NCBI RefSeq assembly: GCF_004363555.1
Contig: NZ_SNZJ01000015.1
Location: forward strand, 41,990-105,989
Length of the DNA: 64,000 bases
Direction of reading: 5' to 3'
DNA from: Halomonas ventosae
GTDB lineage: Bacteria; Pseudomonadota; Gammaproteobacteria; Pseudomonadales; Halomonadaceae
The position numbers and the translations under genes are program-made. This document shows positions 49,617 to 59,973 of this stretch, piece after piece. Numbering within the stretch: the stretch's first letter is position 1; each line of letters begins with the position of its first letter. A model generated the notes under the pieces. It saw only the letters and a program-made list of their open reading frames with translations, was not told where the DNA came from and searched no databases.

Positions 49617-50450
49617 TCAGTTCAGGACGACGCGGCCGTCGAAGACGCGCTCGGCGGGACCGGTCATGATCAGGGAGGCGTCGCCGCCGGCCCACTCGAT
49701 GTCCAGGTCGCCGCCGCGCAGGTGCACGGTGACCGGGCTCTTCAGCAGCCCCTGGCGGATACCGCTGGCCACCGCGGCGCAGGCGCCGGTGCCGCAGGCC
49801 AGGGTCTCGCCGCTGCCGCGTTCGTACACCCTCAAGCGTATCTCATGGGCGGAGATGACCTGCATGAAGCCCACGTTGACCCGCCGCGGGAAGCGCGGAT
49901 GGGCCTCGAGGGCCGGTCCCAGGCGCTCGACGGGGGCCGTGTCGACGTCGTCGACGCGCAGCACCGCATGGGGATTGCCCATCGAGACCACGCCGACCTC
50001 GAGGTGCTCGCCGTCCACCTCCAGTGGATGCAGCGGGCGGTCCTCGGCGGCGTCGAAGGGCAGCGCCCCGGGGGCGAAGCGTGGCGCGCCCATGTCGACG
50101 CGGACCCGACCGTCGTCCTCGACCAGCAGGGTCAGCGGGCCGCCGGCGGTCTCGACATGGATCTCGCGCTTGTGGGTCAGGCGCTGGTCGCGCACGAAGC
50201 GGGCGAAGCAGCGGGCACCATTGCCGCAGTTCTCCACCTCGCTGCCGTCGGCGTTGTAGATCCGGTAGCGAAAGTCCATCTCCGGGTCCCGCGGCGGCTC
50301 CACGACCAGCAGCTGGTCGAAGCCGATGCCGAAGCGGCGGTCGGCCAGCTGGCGGATCTGGTCGTCGGCCAGGCGTGCCCGCTGGGTGACCAGGTCGACC
50401 ACCATGAAGTCGTTGCCCAGCCCCTGCATCTTGGTGAAGTGCAGCAGCAT
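49617..50450 (-). CDS. dapF: Diaminopimelate epimerase
   Basis: A 277-residue cofactor-independent racemase converting LL- to meso-diaminopimelate for lysine and peptidoglycan. The two catalytic cysteines are C75 in NCGNGARCF and the one in ACGTGACA near residue 219. The N-terminus [15 protein letters not shown] is diagnostic. Its ATG shares one base with the lysA stop, so translation is coupled to the next enzyme in the pathway. Confidence 0.97.
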   Translation of the reverse strand: MLLHFTKMQGLGNDFMVVDLVTQRARLADDQIRQLADRRFGIGFDQLLVVEPPRDPEMDFRYRIYNADGSEVENCGNGARCFARFVRDQRLTHKREIHVETAGGPLTLLVEDDGRVRVDMGAPRFAPGALPFDAAEDRPLHPLEVDGEHLEVGVVSMGNPHAVLRVDDVDTAPVERLGPALEAHPRFPRRVNVGFMQVISAHEIRLRVYERGSGETLACGTGACAAVASGIRQGLLKSPVTVHLRGGDLDIEWAGGDASLIMTGPAERVFDGRVVLN

Positions 50451-51730
50451 CAGCGCGCCTCCCCCGCATCATCGGGCAGCAGCGACTCGCCTGCCCAGAG
50501 GTCTGCCAGGCGTTCGCGGCGGCGCACCAGGTGGGCGGTCTCGCCGTCGACCATCACCTCGGGGGGGCGCGGGCGGCTGTTGTAGTTGGAGGCCATCACG
50601 AAGCCATAGGCACCGGCGGAGCGTACCGCCAGCAGGTCGCCGGCGGCGATGGCGAGGGCGCGATCCTTGCCCAGGAAGTCGCCGGTCTCGCAGACCGGGC
50701 CGACCACGTCATAGACGGCGCTCTCCCGCGGGTGGCGGGTGTCGACCGGAAGGATCGCCTGCCAGGCCTGGTAGAGGGCGGGGCGGATGAGGTCATTCAT
50801 GGCCGCGTCGACGATGGCGAAGTTCTTGGTCTCGCCGGGCTTGAGGAACTCCACCCGGGTCAGCAGCACCCCGGCATTGGCGGCGATGGAGCGACCCGGT
50901 TCGAAGAGCAGGGTCAGGCGCTCGCTGCCCGGCCATTTCGACAGCCGCTCGAGGAGGGCGGTGGCGTAGTCGAAGGGCGCCGGCGGGTGCTCATCCCGGT
51001 AGGGCACGCCGAGGCCACCGCCCAGGTCCAGGTGCTCCACCTCGATGCCGCGCTCGCGCAGACGCTCGAGCAGCAGCAGCAGCCGGTCCAGGGCATCGAG
51101 GAAGGGCGAGAGCTCGGTGAGCTGGGAGCCGATATGGCAGTCCAGGCCAGTGACGCGCACGTTGGGCAGCGTGGCGGCCAGCTCGTAGACGGCCAGCGCC
51201 TCGTCCACCGGGATGCCGAACTTGTTGTCCTTGAGCCCGGTGGAGATGTAGGGGTGGGTGCCGGCGTCGACGTCCGGGTTGACCCGCAGCGACACCGGGG
51301 CCACCTTGCCGAGCCGCCCGGCCACGGCGTCGAGGCGCTCGAGCTCCGGGCGCGACTCGACGTTGAAGCACTTGATGCCCACCTCCAGCGCCCGGGCCAT
51401 CTCGGCCTCCTGCTTGGCCACGCCGGAGAAGACCACTCGGGCCGGGTCGCCGCCGGCGGCCAGCACCCGTTCCAGCTCGCCCACGGAGACGATGTCGAAG
51501 CCGGCGCCGAGGCGGGCCAGCAGCCCCAGCACCGCCAGGTTGGAGTTGGCCTTCACCGCGTAGCAGATCAGGTGCGGGTGGCCGCCCAGCGCCTCGGTGT
51601 AGGCGCGGAAGTGGCGCGCCAGGGTCGCCCGGGAGTAGACGTAGCAGGGCGTGCCGACCTCGTCGGCGATGCGGGTGAGCGGCACGTCCTCACCGTAGAG
51701 GACGCCGTCGCGGTATTCGAAGTGATCCAT
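50450..51730 (-). CDS. lysA: Diaminopimelate decarboxylase
   Basis: A 426-residue fold-III PLP enzyme making lysine from meso-diaminopimelate. The PLP lysine is K60 in YAVKANSN; glycine-rich [11 protein letters not shown] and [11 protein letters not shown] bind phosphate, and [13 protein letters not shown] has the catalytic Cys of the partner subunit. The start at 51730 (MDHFEYRDG) is preceded by GAGGCGAGAG. It lies between lptM and dapF, as in Pseudomonas. Confidence 0.97.
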   Translation of the reverse strand: MDHFEYRDGVLYGEDVPLTRIADEVGTPCYVYSRATLARHFRAYTEALGGHPHLICYAVKANSNLAVLGLLARLGAGFDIVSVGELERVLAAGGDPARVVFSGVAKQEAEMARALEVGIKCFNVESRPELERLDAVAGRLGKVAPVSLRVNPDVDAGTHPYISTGLKDNKFGIPVDEALAVYELAATLPNVRVTGLDCHIGSQLTELSPFLDALDRLLLLLERLRERGIEVEHLDLGGGLGVPYRDEHPPAPFDYATALLERLSKWPGSERLTLLFEPGRSIAANAGVLLTRVEFLKPGETKNFAIVDAAMNDLIRPALYQAWQAILPVDTRHPRESAVYDVVGPVCETGDFLGKDRALAIAAGDLLAVRSAGAYGFVMASNYNSRPRPPEVMVDGETAHLVRRRERLADLWAGESLLPDDAGEAR

Positions 51731-51878
51731 GCTAGCTCTCGCCTCGGAGAAACGTTGATTTATTGCTGCGCTCGATATCCTGGCCGCCGGCGGTGCGCGC
51801 AATCCTCATTGAGCAGCCAGTCAACTCCGGTTGCTGTGCTCCGGCGGCGATCAGCCTATCTTTCGCTCGCGACATAAA

Positions 51879-52072
51879 TCAGCGCTTCTCTTGGGAATCG
51901 GTGTCGTCGTCCTGCCGGGCCGCGTCCTCGTCCGACGCCTCCTGCTGGCCGGCGGGGTCATAGCGCTCGGCGGCCGCCTCGTCGCCGGGCAGGTAGAGCG
52001 GGCCCTTCTGGCCGCAACCGGCCAGGCCCGCGGCCACGCCCAGGGTCAGGATCAGGGGGGCGAGGCGCTGCA

Positions 52073-52076
<4 letters not shown>
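51879..52076 (-). CDS. lptM: LPS translocon maturation chaperone LptM (YifL-like lipoprotein)
   Basis: A 65-residue lipoprotein. The signal ends in the lipobox LAGC, and the mature N-terminus [13 protein letters not shown] is the conserved LptM/YifL motif, which in E. coli binds LptD and promotes its disulfide maturation. The tail is Asp/Glu/Gln-rich and variable. Its ATG overlaps the argH stop by 4 bases. A 148-base gap then leads to lysA. Confidence 0.92.
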
Positions 52077-53503
<1,427 letters not shown>

Positions 53504-53648
53504 CCTGCTAGACGATTGCGGTGGGTGACGGCCGGTGGGCCGGCCGCAGCGCCGCCGGGGCGGTGCTGTCTTGACATGGCGGAAAGTGTACCAGAGTCCG
53601 TGCGGCTGGCGAGGGGCAGCAGCGGAAGGGCGCCGCGGGGCGACGCGA

Positions 53649-53678
53649 TTTTTCCTGCCCCGCGCGGTGCTTTATGAT
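53649..53678 (+). promoter_or_regulatory. hemC promoter candidate
   Basis: TATGAT (53673-53678) with TTTTTC 18 bases upstream, about 75 bases before the hemC start, in the argH-hemC divergent region. The -10 is good and the -35 weak. Confidence 0.45.
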
Positions 53679-53753
53679 GAGGGATATCCATGTCATCACC
53701 GGGCGCCGGCACGACGCGCGCCAACGGCAGGCAACCCGGTACGGGAGAACCAC

Positions 53754-54695
53754 GTGCAAGCCATCAATACCCTGCGTATCGCCACCCGCAAGAGTCAACT
53801 GGCCATGTGGCAGGCCGAGCATGTCCGCGACCGACTGATGGCCGCCCATCCCGGCCTGAAGGTGGAACTGGTGGCCATGTCCACCCGCGGCGACAAGATC
53901 CTCGACACGCCGCTGGCCAAGGTCGGCGGCAAGGGGCTCTTCGTCAAGGAGCTGGAGGAGGCGATGCTCGACGGCCGCGCCGACATCGCCGTGCACTCCA
54001 TGAAGGACGTGCCCATGCACTTTCCCGAGAGCCTGGGGCTCTCGGTGATCCTCGAGGGTGCCGAGCCCACCGATGCCTTCATCTCCAACCACTACGCTTC
54101 CCTGGACGAGCTGCCCGAGGGCGCGCGCATCGGCACCTCGAGCCTGCGCCGCGGCCTGCAGATGCGCGAGGCACGCCCCGACCTCGAGGTGCTGAGCCTG
54201 CGCGGCAACGTCCAGACCCGCCTGGGCAAGCTGGACGCCGGCGAGTTCGACGCCATCCTGCTGGCCACCTCCGGCCTCCGGCGGCTGGGACTCGACGACC
54301 GCATCACCATGGAGCTGCCTCCCGAGGTCTGCCTGCCGGCCTGTGGTCAGGGCGCGCTGGGCATCGAGTGTCGCCTGCATGACCCCGAGCTGCTGTCACT
54401 GCTCACGCCCCTGGACCATGCGGCCACCGCGACCCGGGTGCGCGCCGAGCGTGCCATGAACACCCGCCTGGAGGGAGGCTGCCAGGTGCCCATCGGCGGC
54501 CATGCGGTGTTCGAGGATGATGGCCAGACCCTGTGGCTGCGTGCCCTGGTGGGCAATCCGGAAGGGACCCGGGTGCTGCGTGCCGAGGGACGAGGCTCCA
54601 TGCATGAGCCGGAGGCCCTGGGGATTCGCGTGGCCGAGGAACTGCTCGACCAGGGCGCCGGCGAGATCCTCGCCGAGGTCTACGGCGCCGGCTGA
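53754..54695 (+). CDS. hemC: Porphobilinogen deaminase (hydroxymethylbilane synthase)
   Basis: A 313-residue enzyme that polymerises four porphobilinogens to hydroxymethylbilane. The dipyrromethane cofactor is carried by C243 in [12 protein letters not shown]; the catalytic Asp is D85 in HSMKDVPM, and RIGTSSLRR and LRGNVQTRL hold substrate-binding arginines. There is no ATG near the conserved N-terminus, and a GTG at 53754 with GGGAG upstream gives the correct start ([14 protein letters not shown]). hemD follows with a 1-base overlap. Confidence 0.96.
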   Translation: MQAINTLRIATRKSQLAMWQAEHVRDRLMAAHPGLKVELVAMSTRGDKILDTPLAKVGGKGLFVKELEEAMLDGRADIAVHSMKDVPMHFPESLGLSVILEGAEPTDAFISNHYASLDELPEGARIGTSSLRRGLQMREARPDLEVLSLRGNVQTRLGKLDAGEFDAILLATSGLRRLGLDDRITMELPPEVCLPACGQGALGIECRLHDPELLSLLTPLDHAATATRVRAERAMNTRLEGGCQVPIGGHAVFEDDGQTLWLRALVGNPEGTRVLRAEGRGSMHEPEALGIRVAEELLDQGAGEILAEVYGAG

Positions 54696-55489
54696 TGGCG
54701 GAGCTGCCGGTACTGATCTCCCGGCCGGGCGAGCGGGCCGGCCCGCTGGCCGCGGCCATCGAGGCCCGGGGTCTTACCGTCTCGCGCCTGGACGTCATGC
54801 ACCTCGAGGCCTTGCCGGAGGCACCGGCGACGCGGACCGCCTGGCTGGACATCGACCACTTCCACAAGGTGGTGGTGGTGAGTCCCTTCGCGGCCGAGTG
54901 CCTGGCCGAGGCGCTGGAGCGCTACTGGCCCCAGCTGCCGGTGGGCATCGACTACTATGCCGTGGGGGCCTCCACCGCCGCCCTGCTGCACCGGCGCCTG
55001 GGGGTGCGGGTCCACGTGCCCTCGCCCTCGGCCGGCGAGGACACCAGCGAGGCGCTGCTGCGGCTCGCCTCGCTGCAGTCCCTGGACGAGCGGCGCGTGC
55101 TGCTGGTGGCCGGCGAGGGGGGGCGTCGGTTGATTGCCGATACCCTGGCGGCACGCGGCGCCCGGGTGACCCGCCTGGCGGTCTATCGCCGTCGCCTCCT
55201 CGACCCCGAGCCCGCCATGCAGGCGCGGCTCGCCGCCGGCGATTACCGTGCGCTGGTGGTCAGCAGCGGAGAAATCCTCGAACATCTGGCAAGATGGTGC
55301 ACAGACGCCGCCTTGAACCAACCGCTAATCGTTTCCAGTGCCCGGTTGGCTACACTGGCCGGCAGGCTGGGGTTTCGTTTCCCCGTCGTGGCGTCGGGTG
55401 CCACGCCTGCCGCCCTGGCGGTCGCGGTCGCCAGGAGCAGCGCCCCGGAGGAGGCCGATGTCGATCATGATGATCTCGAAAAGGGCTAG
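54695..55489 (+). CDS. hemD: Uroporphyrinogen-III synthase
   Basis: A 264-residue enzyme that closes hydroxymethylbilane with inversion of ring D. The family is poorly conserved; recognisable parts are the N-terminal LPVLISRPGERAGPLAAAIEARG, the VVVVSPFAAECL segment and the late VVSSGEILEHLARW. Identification rests on these and on its place directly after hemC (stop and start share one base). hemX follows after 6 bases. Confidence 0.93.
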   Translation: MAELPVLISRPGERAGPLAAAIEARGLTVSRLDVMHLEALPEAPATRTAWLDIDHFHKVVVVSPFAAECLAEALERYWPQLPVGIDYYAVGASTAALLHRRLGVRVHVPSPSAGEDTSEALLRLASLQSLDERRVLLVAGEGGRRLIADTLAARGARVTRLAVYRRRLLDPEPAMQARLAAGDYRALVVSSGEILEHLARWCTDAALNQPLIVSSARLATLAGRLGFRFPVVASGATPAALAVAVARSSAPEEADVDHDDLEKG

Positions 55490-55495
55490 CGACAG

Positions 55496-57079
55496 ATGAG
55501 CAAGCAACCACACGATCAGGACGAACAGCAGGCGCCCTCCGGCGCGGAATCGGCGAGCTCGGGGGGCGAGGCCGGCAAGTCGGCCGCTTCCGGCAGGCGT
55601 CGGTCGCGTCGCTATGACAAGGCCGGTGGCAAGCAGGCCGCCGGCGCGGCGCAGGGCAAGTCGGATGCCGCGCAGGCGCCTGCAGGCGGCGGTGAGGCCG
55701 GCGCCGGCAAGGCGTCTTCTGACGCCTCCGCCAGCCGTCCGGCGCAGGGCGAGAAGCCGGCAAGCGGCGGTGACAAGAGCACCGCGGAAAAACCGGCGGC
55801 AGACAAGCCAGCCGCGAGCCAGGCGCAGGCGGCCAGCGCCAAGCCCGCTGCCCCCAGCGGCGGTGCCGACAAGCCCGCCCAGCCGGCCAATGCCGATAAG
55901 TCGGCCAGTGCCGATAAGTCGGCCAGTGCCGATAAGTCGGCCAAATCCGGCAAGGCCGCCGGTAGCGGCGGTTCGGCCGCCCCGGCGGGGGGTGGTGCGG
56001 CCGCTGCCACGCCCGGGCGCTCCGCTGGTGATGGCGGCAAGGGCGGCGGCAAGGCCGGGATCCTCGCCCTGGTGCTGGTGATCCTGCTCGCCGTCGGCGT
56101 GGCGCTGTTCGGCTGGCAGGCCTGGCAGAAGCTCGATGCCCAGCAGCAGCGCCTGGCCGCGCTGCCCGGCGACGTGGCCAGCCATTCGGACCTGGGCGAC
56201 CTGCAGGGGCGGCTGGAGAGCGCGGAGAGCGAGCGTGACGCCGCCCTCGACTCGGCCCTCTCCGACCTGCGCGGCGAGTTCGCCGACTATCGCAGCAGCG
56301 TCGACGAGACCCTGGACAAGGTGCTCGACGAGCTCTCCCGCGAGCAGGACACCGACGAGCGCGACTGGCTGCACGCCGAGGCCGCCTACCTGCTGCGCCT
56401 GGCCAACCAGCGCCTGCAGCTGGAGCGCGATGTCGAAGGCGCCGCCGCCCTGCTGCGCACTGCCGACGAGCGGCTGCGCGAGGCCGACAATCCGGCCCTG
56501 GTGCCAGTGCGCCGCGAGATCGCCTCCGAGCTGGCTGCACTGGACTCAGTGCCGCGGGTCGACCGCACCGGGCTCTACCTGGCGCTCAACGCCCAGCAGG
56601 AGCAGCTCGCCGGCCAGCCGCTGGCCCAGGAGATCGAGGAGATCACCGCCGACGCCGCCGCCCTCGAGGAGGCCCCCACGGGGGGCTGGCAGGAGCAGCT
56701 GGCACGCTTCGGCGGCGAGCTCAAGGAGCTGGTCACCGTGCGCCAGCACGACCAGGCCCTGGAGGCGCTGATCTCGCCGGAGCAGGAGTCCTACCTGCGC
56801 CAGAGCGTGCGCCTGGTGCTCGAGCAGTCCCAGCTGGCGCTGCTCAAGGAGGAGCAGGCGCTCTTTGAGGCCAGCCTCGACAAGGCCCTGACCCTGATCC
56901 GCGGCTACTACGATACCGACGCCGAGGGCGTGCAGTCGGTGATCTCGCGCCTCGAGGAGCTCAAGCAGCGCAGCATCCGCCCGGAACTTCCCGATATCAG
57001 CGGCTCCCAGCAGGCGCTGGCGACCTTCATCGAGCGGCGCTTCGAGGGTCGTGACGACGGCCAGGGAGATGACGCATGA
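55496..57079 (+). CDS. hemX: HemX-family membrane protein
   Basis: A 527-residue protein of the HemX family, whose gene sits in hemCDXY operons. It was once called a uroporphyrinogen methyltransferase, but it has no such catalytic domain. The first 185 residues are low-complexity Ala/Lys/Ser/Gly, including the repeat SADKSA. One membrane helix (about 188-210) follows, then a long coiled-coil helical region in the periplasm with RDWLHAEAAYLLRLANQRLQLE, the family core. The tail before the helix is much longer than in E. coli HemX. Its stop overlaps the hemY start. Confidence 0.9.
   Translation: MSKQPHDQDEQQAPSGAESASSGGEAGKSAASGRRRSRRYDKAGGKQAAGAAQGKSDAAQAPAGGGEAGAGKASSDASASRPAQGEKPASGGDKSTAEKPAADKPAASQAQAASAKPAAPSGGADKPAQPANADKSASADKSASADKSAKSGKAAGSGGSAAPAGGGAAAATPGRSAGDGGKGGGKAGILALVLVILLAVGVALFGWQAWQKLDAQQQRLAALPGDVASHSDLGDLQGRLESAESERDAALDSALSDLRGEFADYRSSVDETLDKVLDELSREQDTDERDWLHAEAAYLLRLANQRLQLERDVEGAAALLRTADERLREADNPALVPVRREIASELAALDSVPRVDRTGLYLALNAQQEQLAGQPLAQEIEEITADAAALEEAPTGGWQEQLARFGGELKELVTVRQHDQALEALISPEQESYLRQSVRLVLEQSQLALLKEEQALFEASLDKALTLIRGYYDTDAEGVQSVISRLEELKQRSIRPELPDISGSQQALATFIERRFEGRDDGQGDDA
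55891..55944 (+). repeat. Three 18-bp tandem repeats inside hemX
   Basis: The unit TGCCGATAAGTCGGCCAG occurs three times in a row (the last copy has one change) and encodes ADKSAS-type hexapeptides. It keeps the reading frame, so copy-number change would alter only the length of the cytoplasmic linker. Confidence 0.9.
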
Positions 57080-58323
57080 GAAAGCTGATCCTGATCGTGG
57101 TCCTGGGCCTGGCGCTCGGGGCGCTGTTCGGCCAGCTGATGATGTCGGTGCCGGGCTACTGGCTGGTGCGGGTGGGCGACACCTCCCTCCAGACCTCCTT
57201 CTGGTTCGGCCTGGTCCTGCTGCTGGCCGCCTTCATCGTGCTGCACTTCGCCCTGCGGCTGTTGTTGCGCCTGACGCGGCCGGTCTCCCGCTTCAAGGTG
57301 TGGAACAGCCGTGCCCGCAACCGCACCGCCATGAAGCGCACCGTGCGCGGCCTGGTGGCGCTGGCCGAAGGCCGCTGGAAGCGTGCCGAGAAGTCGCTGG
57401 TCAAGGCGGCCGACGACTCCAGCACGCCGCTGGTCAACTACCTCTCGGCGGCGCTGGCGGCCCACTACCAGGGGCGCTACGAGCAGGCCGATACCCTGCT
57501 CAAGCGGGCCCACCTGAGCACCGAGGGGGCCGACACCGCGGTGGGCATGATGCAGGCCCAGCTGATGCTGGACCGCCAGCAGTACGAGGAGGCGCTGGCG
57601 ATCCTCACCCGCCTGGACCGCCACCTGCCCAACCACCCCCAGGTGCTCAAGCAGCTCAAGCAGGCCTACCTCAGCGTCAGCGACTGGGATGGCCTGCGCC
57701 GCCTGATGCCCCGGCTGGGGGCCCAGCAGCTGATCTCCCGCGAGGAGCGCGAGCAGCTCGAGCTGCGCGCCTATCGCGAGCTGATCGGCCAGGAGGCGCG
57801 CAATCCCGGCGACATCGAGCGGGTGCGCAACCTCTGGGCCGACATGCCCGACCACCTGCGCAGCAACACCGACCTGATCGTGCTCTATGCCGAGGCGCTG
57901 GTGCGGGGCAAGGAGGAGGGCATCGCCGAACGGCTGCTGCGCCACTCGCTCAAGGAGCACTGGGACAGCCGTCTGGTGCTGCGCTATGGCCTGCTCGACG
58001 TGGATGCGCCCCGGCAGCTGGTGGTGGCCGAGAAGTGGCTGCAGGAGCGACCCAACGACCCGGACCTGCTGCTGACCCTGGGACGCCTGTCGCTGCGCAA
58101 CGCCTACTGGGGCAAGGCCCAGGAGTACTTCGAGGCGAGTCAGCGCCAGCGGCCCAGCGGGGTGGCCTGTGCCGAGCTGGCGCGGCTCTATGCCAACCTG
58201 GGCGAGCACCAGAAGAGCCAGCTCTTCTACCGGCAGAGCGTCGAACTGCTCGACAAGTCGCTGCCCTCGCTGCCCCAGCCGAGCGAGGAGCCGCACGAGG
58301 AGAAGAAGAGCAAGACGGCCTGA
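57076..58323 (+). CDS. hemY: HemY-family TPR membrane protein
   Basis: A 415-residue protein with two N-terminal membrane helices (about 3-25 and 38-62) and a large TPR-repeat domain facing the cytoplasm or periplasm, including GRWKRAEKSLVKAADDS and NAYWGKAQEYFEASQRQRPSG. This is the gammaproteobacterial HemY, distinct from the Bacillus oxidase of the same name, and its biochemical role is unproven. It overlaps hemX by 4 bases (ATGA) and ends the operon. Confidence 0.92.
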   Translation: MRKLILIVVLGLALGALFGQLMMSVPGYWLVRVGDTSLQTSFWFGLVLLLAAFIVLHFALRLLLRLTRPVSRFKVWNSRARNRTAMKRTVRGLVALAEGRWKRAEKSLVKAADDSSTPLVNYLSAALAAHYQGRYEQADTLLKRAHLSTEGADTAVGMMQAQLMLDRQQYEEALAILTRLDRHLPNHPQVLKQLKQAYLSVSDWDGLRRLMPRLGAQQLISREEREQLELRAYRELIGQEARNPGDIERVRNLWADMPDHLRSNTDLIVLYAEALVRGKEEGIAERLLRHSLKEHWDSRLVLRYGLLDVDAPRQLVVAEKWLQERPNDPDLLLTLGRLSLRNAYWGKAQEYFEASQRQRPSGVACAELARLYANLGEHQKSQLFYRQSVELLDKSLPSLPQPSEEPHEEKKSKTA

Positions 58324-58362
58324 ACGGTCGGCTGCCGGGCCGGCCAGTGATCCACTCTCCAG

Positions 58363-58387
58363 GGGGCGCCTTCGGGCGCCCCTTCTG
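58363..58387 (+). terminator. Terminator of hemCDXY
   Basis: GGGGCGCC-TTCG-GGCGCCCC, an 8-bp stem with a stable UUCG-type loop, is followed by TTCTG 40 bases past the hemY stop. Confidence 0.65.
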
Positions 58388-58409
58388 CTGCCTGGCCATC
58401 CGGTATCCA

Positions 58410-58480
58410 GGTATTAGACCTTTTTGTATACCCTGATGGCGCCCCGGGTGTTGTCCAATCGGTCAGGAATTGCCTACCCT
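58410..58480 (+). promoter_or_regulatory. Promoter region of the AzgA-type permease
   Basis: TTGTCC (58451-58456), 18 bases, then TACCCT (58475-58480) is a plausible promoter. Upstream, GGTAT (58410-58414) and ATACC (58428-58432) form an inverted repeat enclosing TTTTTGTATACC, a possible operator. Confidence 0.4.
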
Positions 58481-58531
58481 AGTCGACGACAGACCTTCCA
58501 CCACGACCCACAACAACAACGGGACCCCGCC

Positions 58532-59887
58532 ATGGAACAGACTTCGACCGCCGCCTCGCCTGCCGCCGCCCCGGAAGGGCACTGGATCGAGCGCTACTTT
58601 CGTGTACGCGACCGTGGCTCCTCGCTGCGCACCGAGGTGCTCGCGGGGATCGCCACCTTCCTGGCCTCGATGTACATCATCGTCGTCAATCCGGCGATCC
58701 TCTCGGATGCCGGCATCCCCTTCTCCGCGGCCCTCTCCGCCACCGTGCTGATCAGTTTCATGAGCAGCCTGGCCATGGGGCTCTATGCGCGCAATCCCAT
58801 CCTGGTGGCTCCCGGCATGGGCATGAACGCGCTCTTCACCTACACCCTGGTGCTGGGTGCCGGCCTCTCCTGGGAGGTGGCCCTGGGCTGCGTCTTCTGG
58901 TCCGGCGTGCTGTTCGCGGTGCTGGCGATGTTCAACGTCCGCCAGGCGATCATCGAGGCGATCCCGGCCTCGCTGCGCTACGCCATCACCTGCGGCATCG
59001 GGCTCTTCATCACCTTCATCGGCCTGAAGAACGCCGGCTTCATCGTCGGCAGCGAGGCCACCCTGGTGACCCTGGGCAGCTTCGACGCGAGCCTGGTGAC
59101 CTTCTTCATCGGGCTGATGGCCACCGCCATCATGGTGGTGCTGCGCTTCAACGGCGCGCTGATCCTCGGCATCGCCCTGACCACCCTGCTCTCCGCCCCC
59201 ATGGGCCGCCTGTGGGGCGAGGAAGTCATGGTGGAGTGGAGCGGACTGGCCGCCTGGCCCGACTTCAGCGCGGTGATGCAGGTGGATATCTGGGGGGCGC
59301 TGAAGGTGGCCTACCTGCCGTTCATCTTCGTGATGCTGTTCACCAACTTCTTCGATGCCCTCTCCTGCTTCATGGCGCTCTCCGAGTCGGCGGACCTCAA
59401 GGACAAGGACGGCAACCCGCGCAACCTCAAGCGCTCCATGACCGTGGATGCCTTCGCCTCGATGATCGCCGCGCCGCTCGGCACCAGCGCGGCCCAGACC
59501 TTCATCGAGTCCGGCGCCGGGGTCGCCCAGGGCGGGCGTACCGGCCTGGTGGCGGTGACCATCGCGCTGCTCTTCCTGCCCTTCCTGTTCCTCTCGCCGC
59601 TGCTCTCGCTGGTGCCGGGCATCGCCACGGCCCCGGCCCTGGTGCTGGTGGGGCTGTTCATGCTGGCGCCGGTGGCGAAGATCGACTGGGCGCGTGCCGA
59701 GGAGGCCTTCCCGGCCTTCCTGGCGATCATCCTGATGCCGCTGACCTACTCGATCACCCTGGGGATCGCCTTCGGCTTCCTCTCCTTCGTGCTGATCAAG
59801 CTCTTCACCGGGCGCCTGGAGGCGATCCGCCCGGCCATGTGGGTCTCGGCGGCGCTCAGCGTGCTGATGCTGGTGACCACCCACTGA
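58532..59887 (+). CDS. AzgA-type guanine/hypoxanthine permease
   Basis: A 451-residue inner-membrane purine permease of the AzgA branch of NCS2. The N-terminal RSSLRTEVLAGIATFLASMYIIVVNP-like segment, the pore motif APGMGMNALFTYT, FTNFFDALSCFMALSESADL and GTSAAQTFIESGAGVAQGGRTG are hallmarks of GhxP/GhxQ-like guanine-hypoxanthine transporters. The ATG at 58532 gives MEQTSTAASP; the ribosome site is weak (GGGA). It is a lone gene with a terminator; the other NCS2 gene at 1111 belongs to the xanthine/uracil branch. Confidence 0.92.
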   Translation: MEQTSTAASPAAAPEGHWIERYFRVRDRGSSLRTEVLAGIATFLASMYIIVVNPAILSDAGIPFSAALSATVLISFMSSLAMGLYARNPILVAPGMGMNALFTYTLVLGAGLSWEVALGCVFWSGVLFAVLAMFNVRQAIIEAIPASLRYAITCGIGLFITFIGLKNAGFIVGSEATLVTLGSFDASLVTFFIGLMATAIMVVLRFNGALILGIALTTLLSAPMGRLWGEEVMVEWSGLAAWPDFSAVMQVDIWGALKVAYLPFIFVMLFTNFFDALSCFMALSESADLKDKDGNPRNLKRSMTVDAFASMIAAPLGTSAAQTFIESGAGVAQGGRTGLVAVTIALLFLPFLFLSPLLSLVPGIATAPALVLVGLFMLAPVAKIDWARAEEAFPAFLAIILMPLTYSITLGIAFGFLSFVLIKLFTGRLEAIRPAMWVSAALSVLMLVTTH

Positions 59888-59914
59888 AGCCATCGCTTCT
59901 GTCTCCCCAAACGC

Positions 59915-59944
59915 CAGCGGGGCTGCCGGAAGGCAGCCCCGCTG
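59915..59944. terminator. Bidirectional terminator
   Basis: CAGCGGGGCTGCC-GGAA-GGCAGCCCCGCTG is a perfect 13-bp stem between the permease stop and the convergent mscS-type gene. Confidence 0.8.
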
Positions 59945-59973
59945 TGCATTGGGGTGGGAGAAACGCCTGGGCG

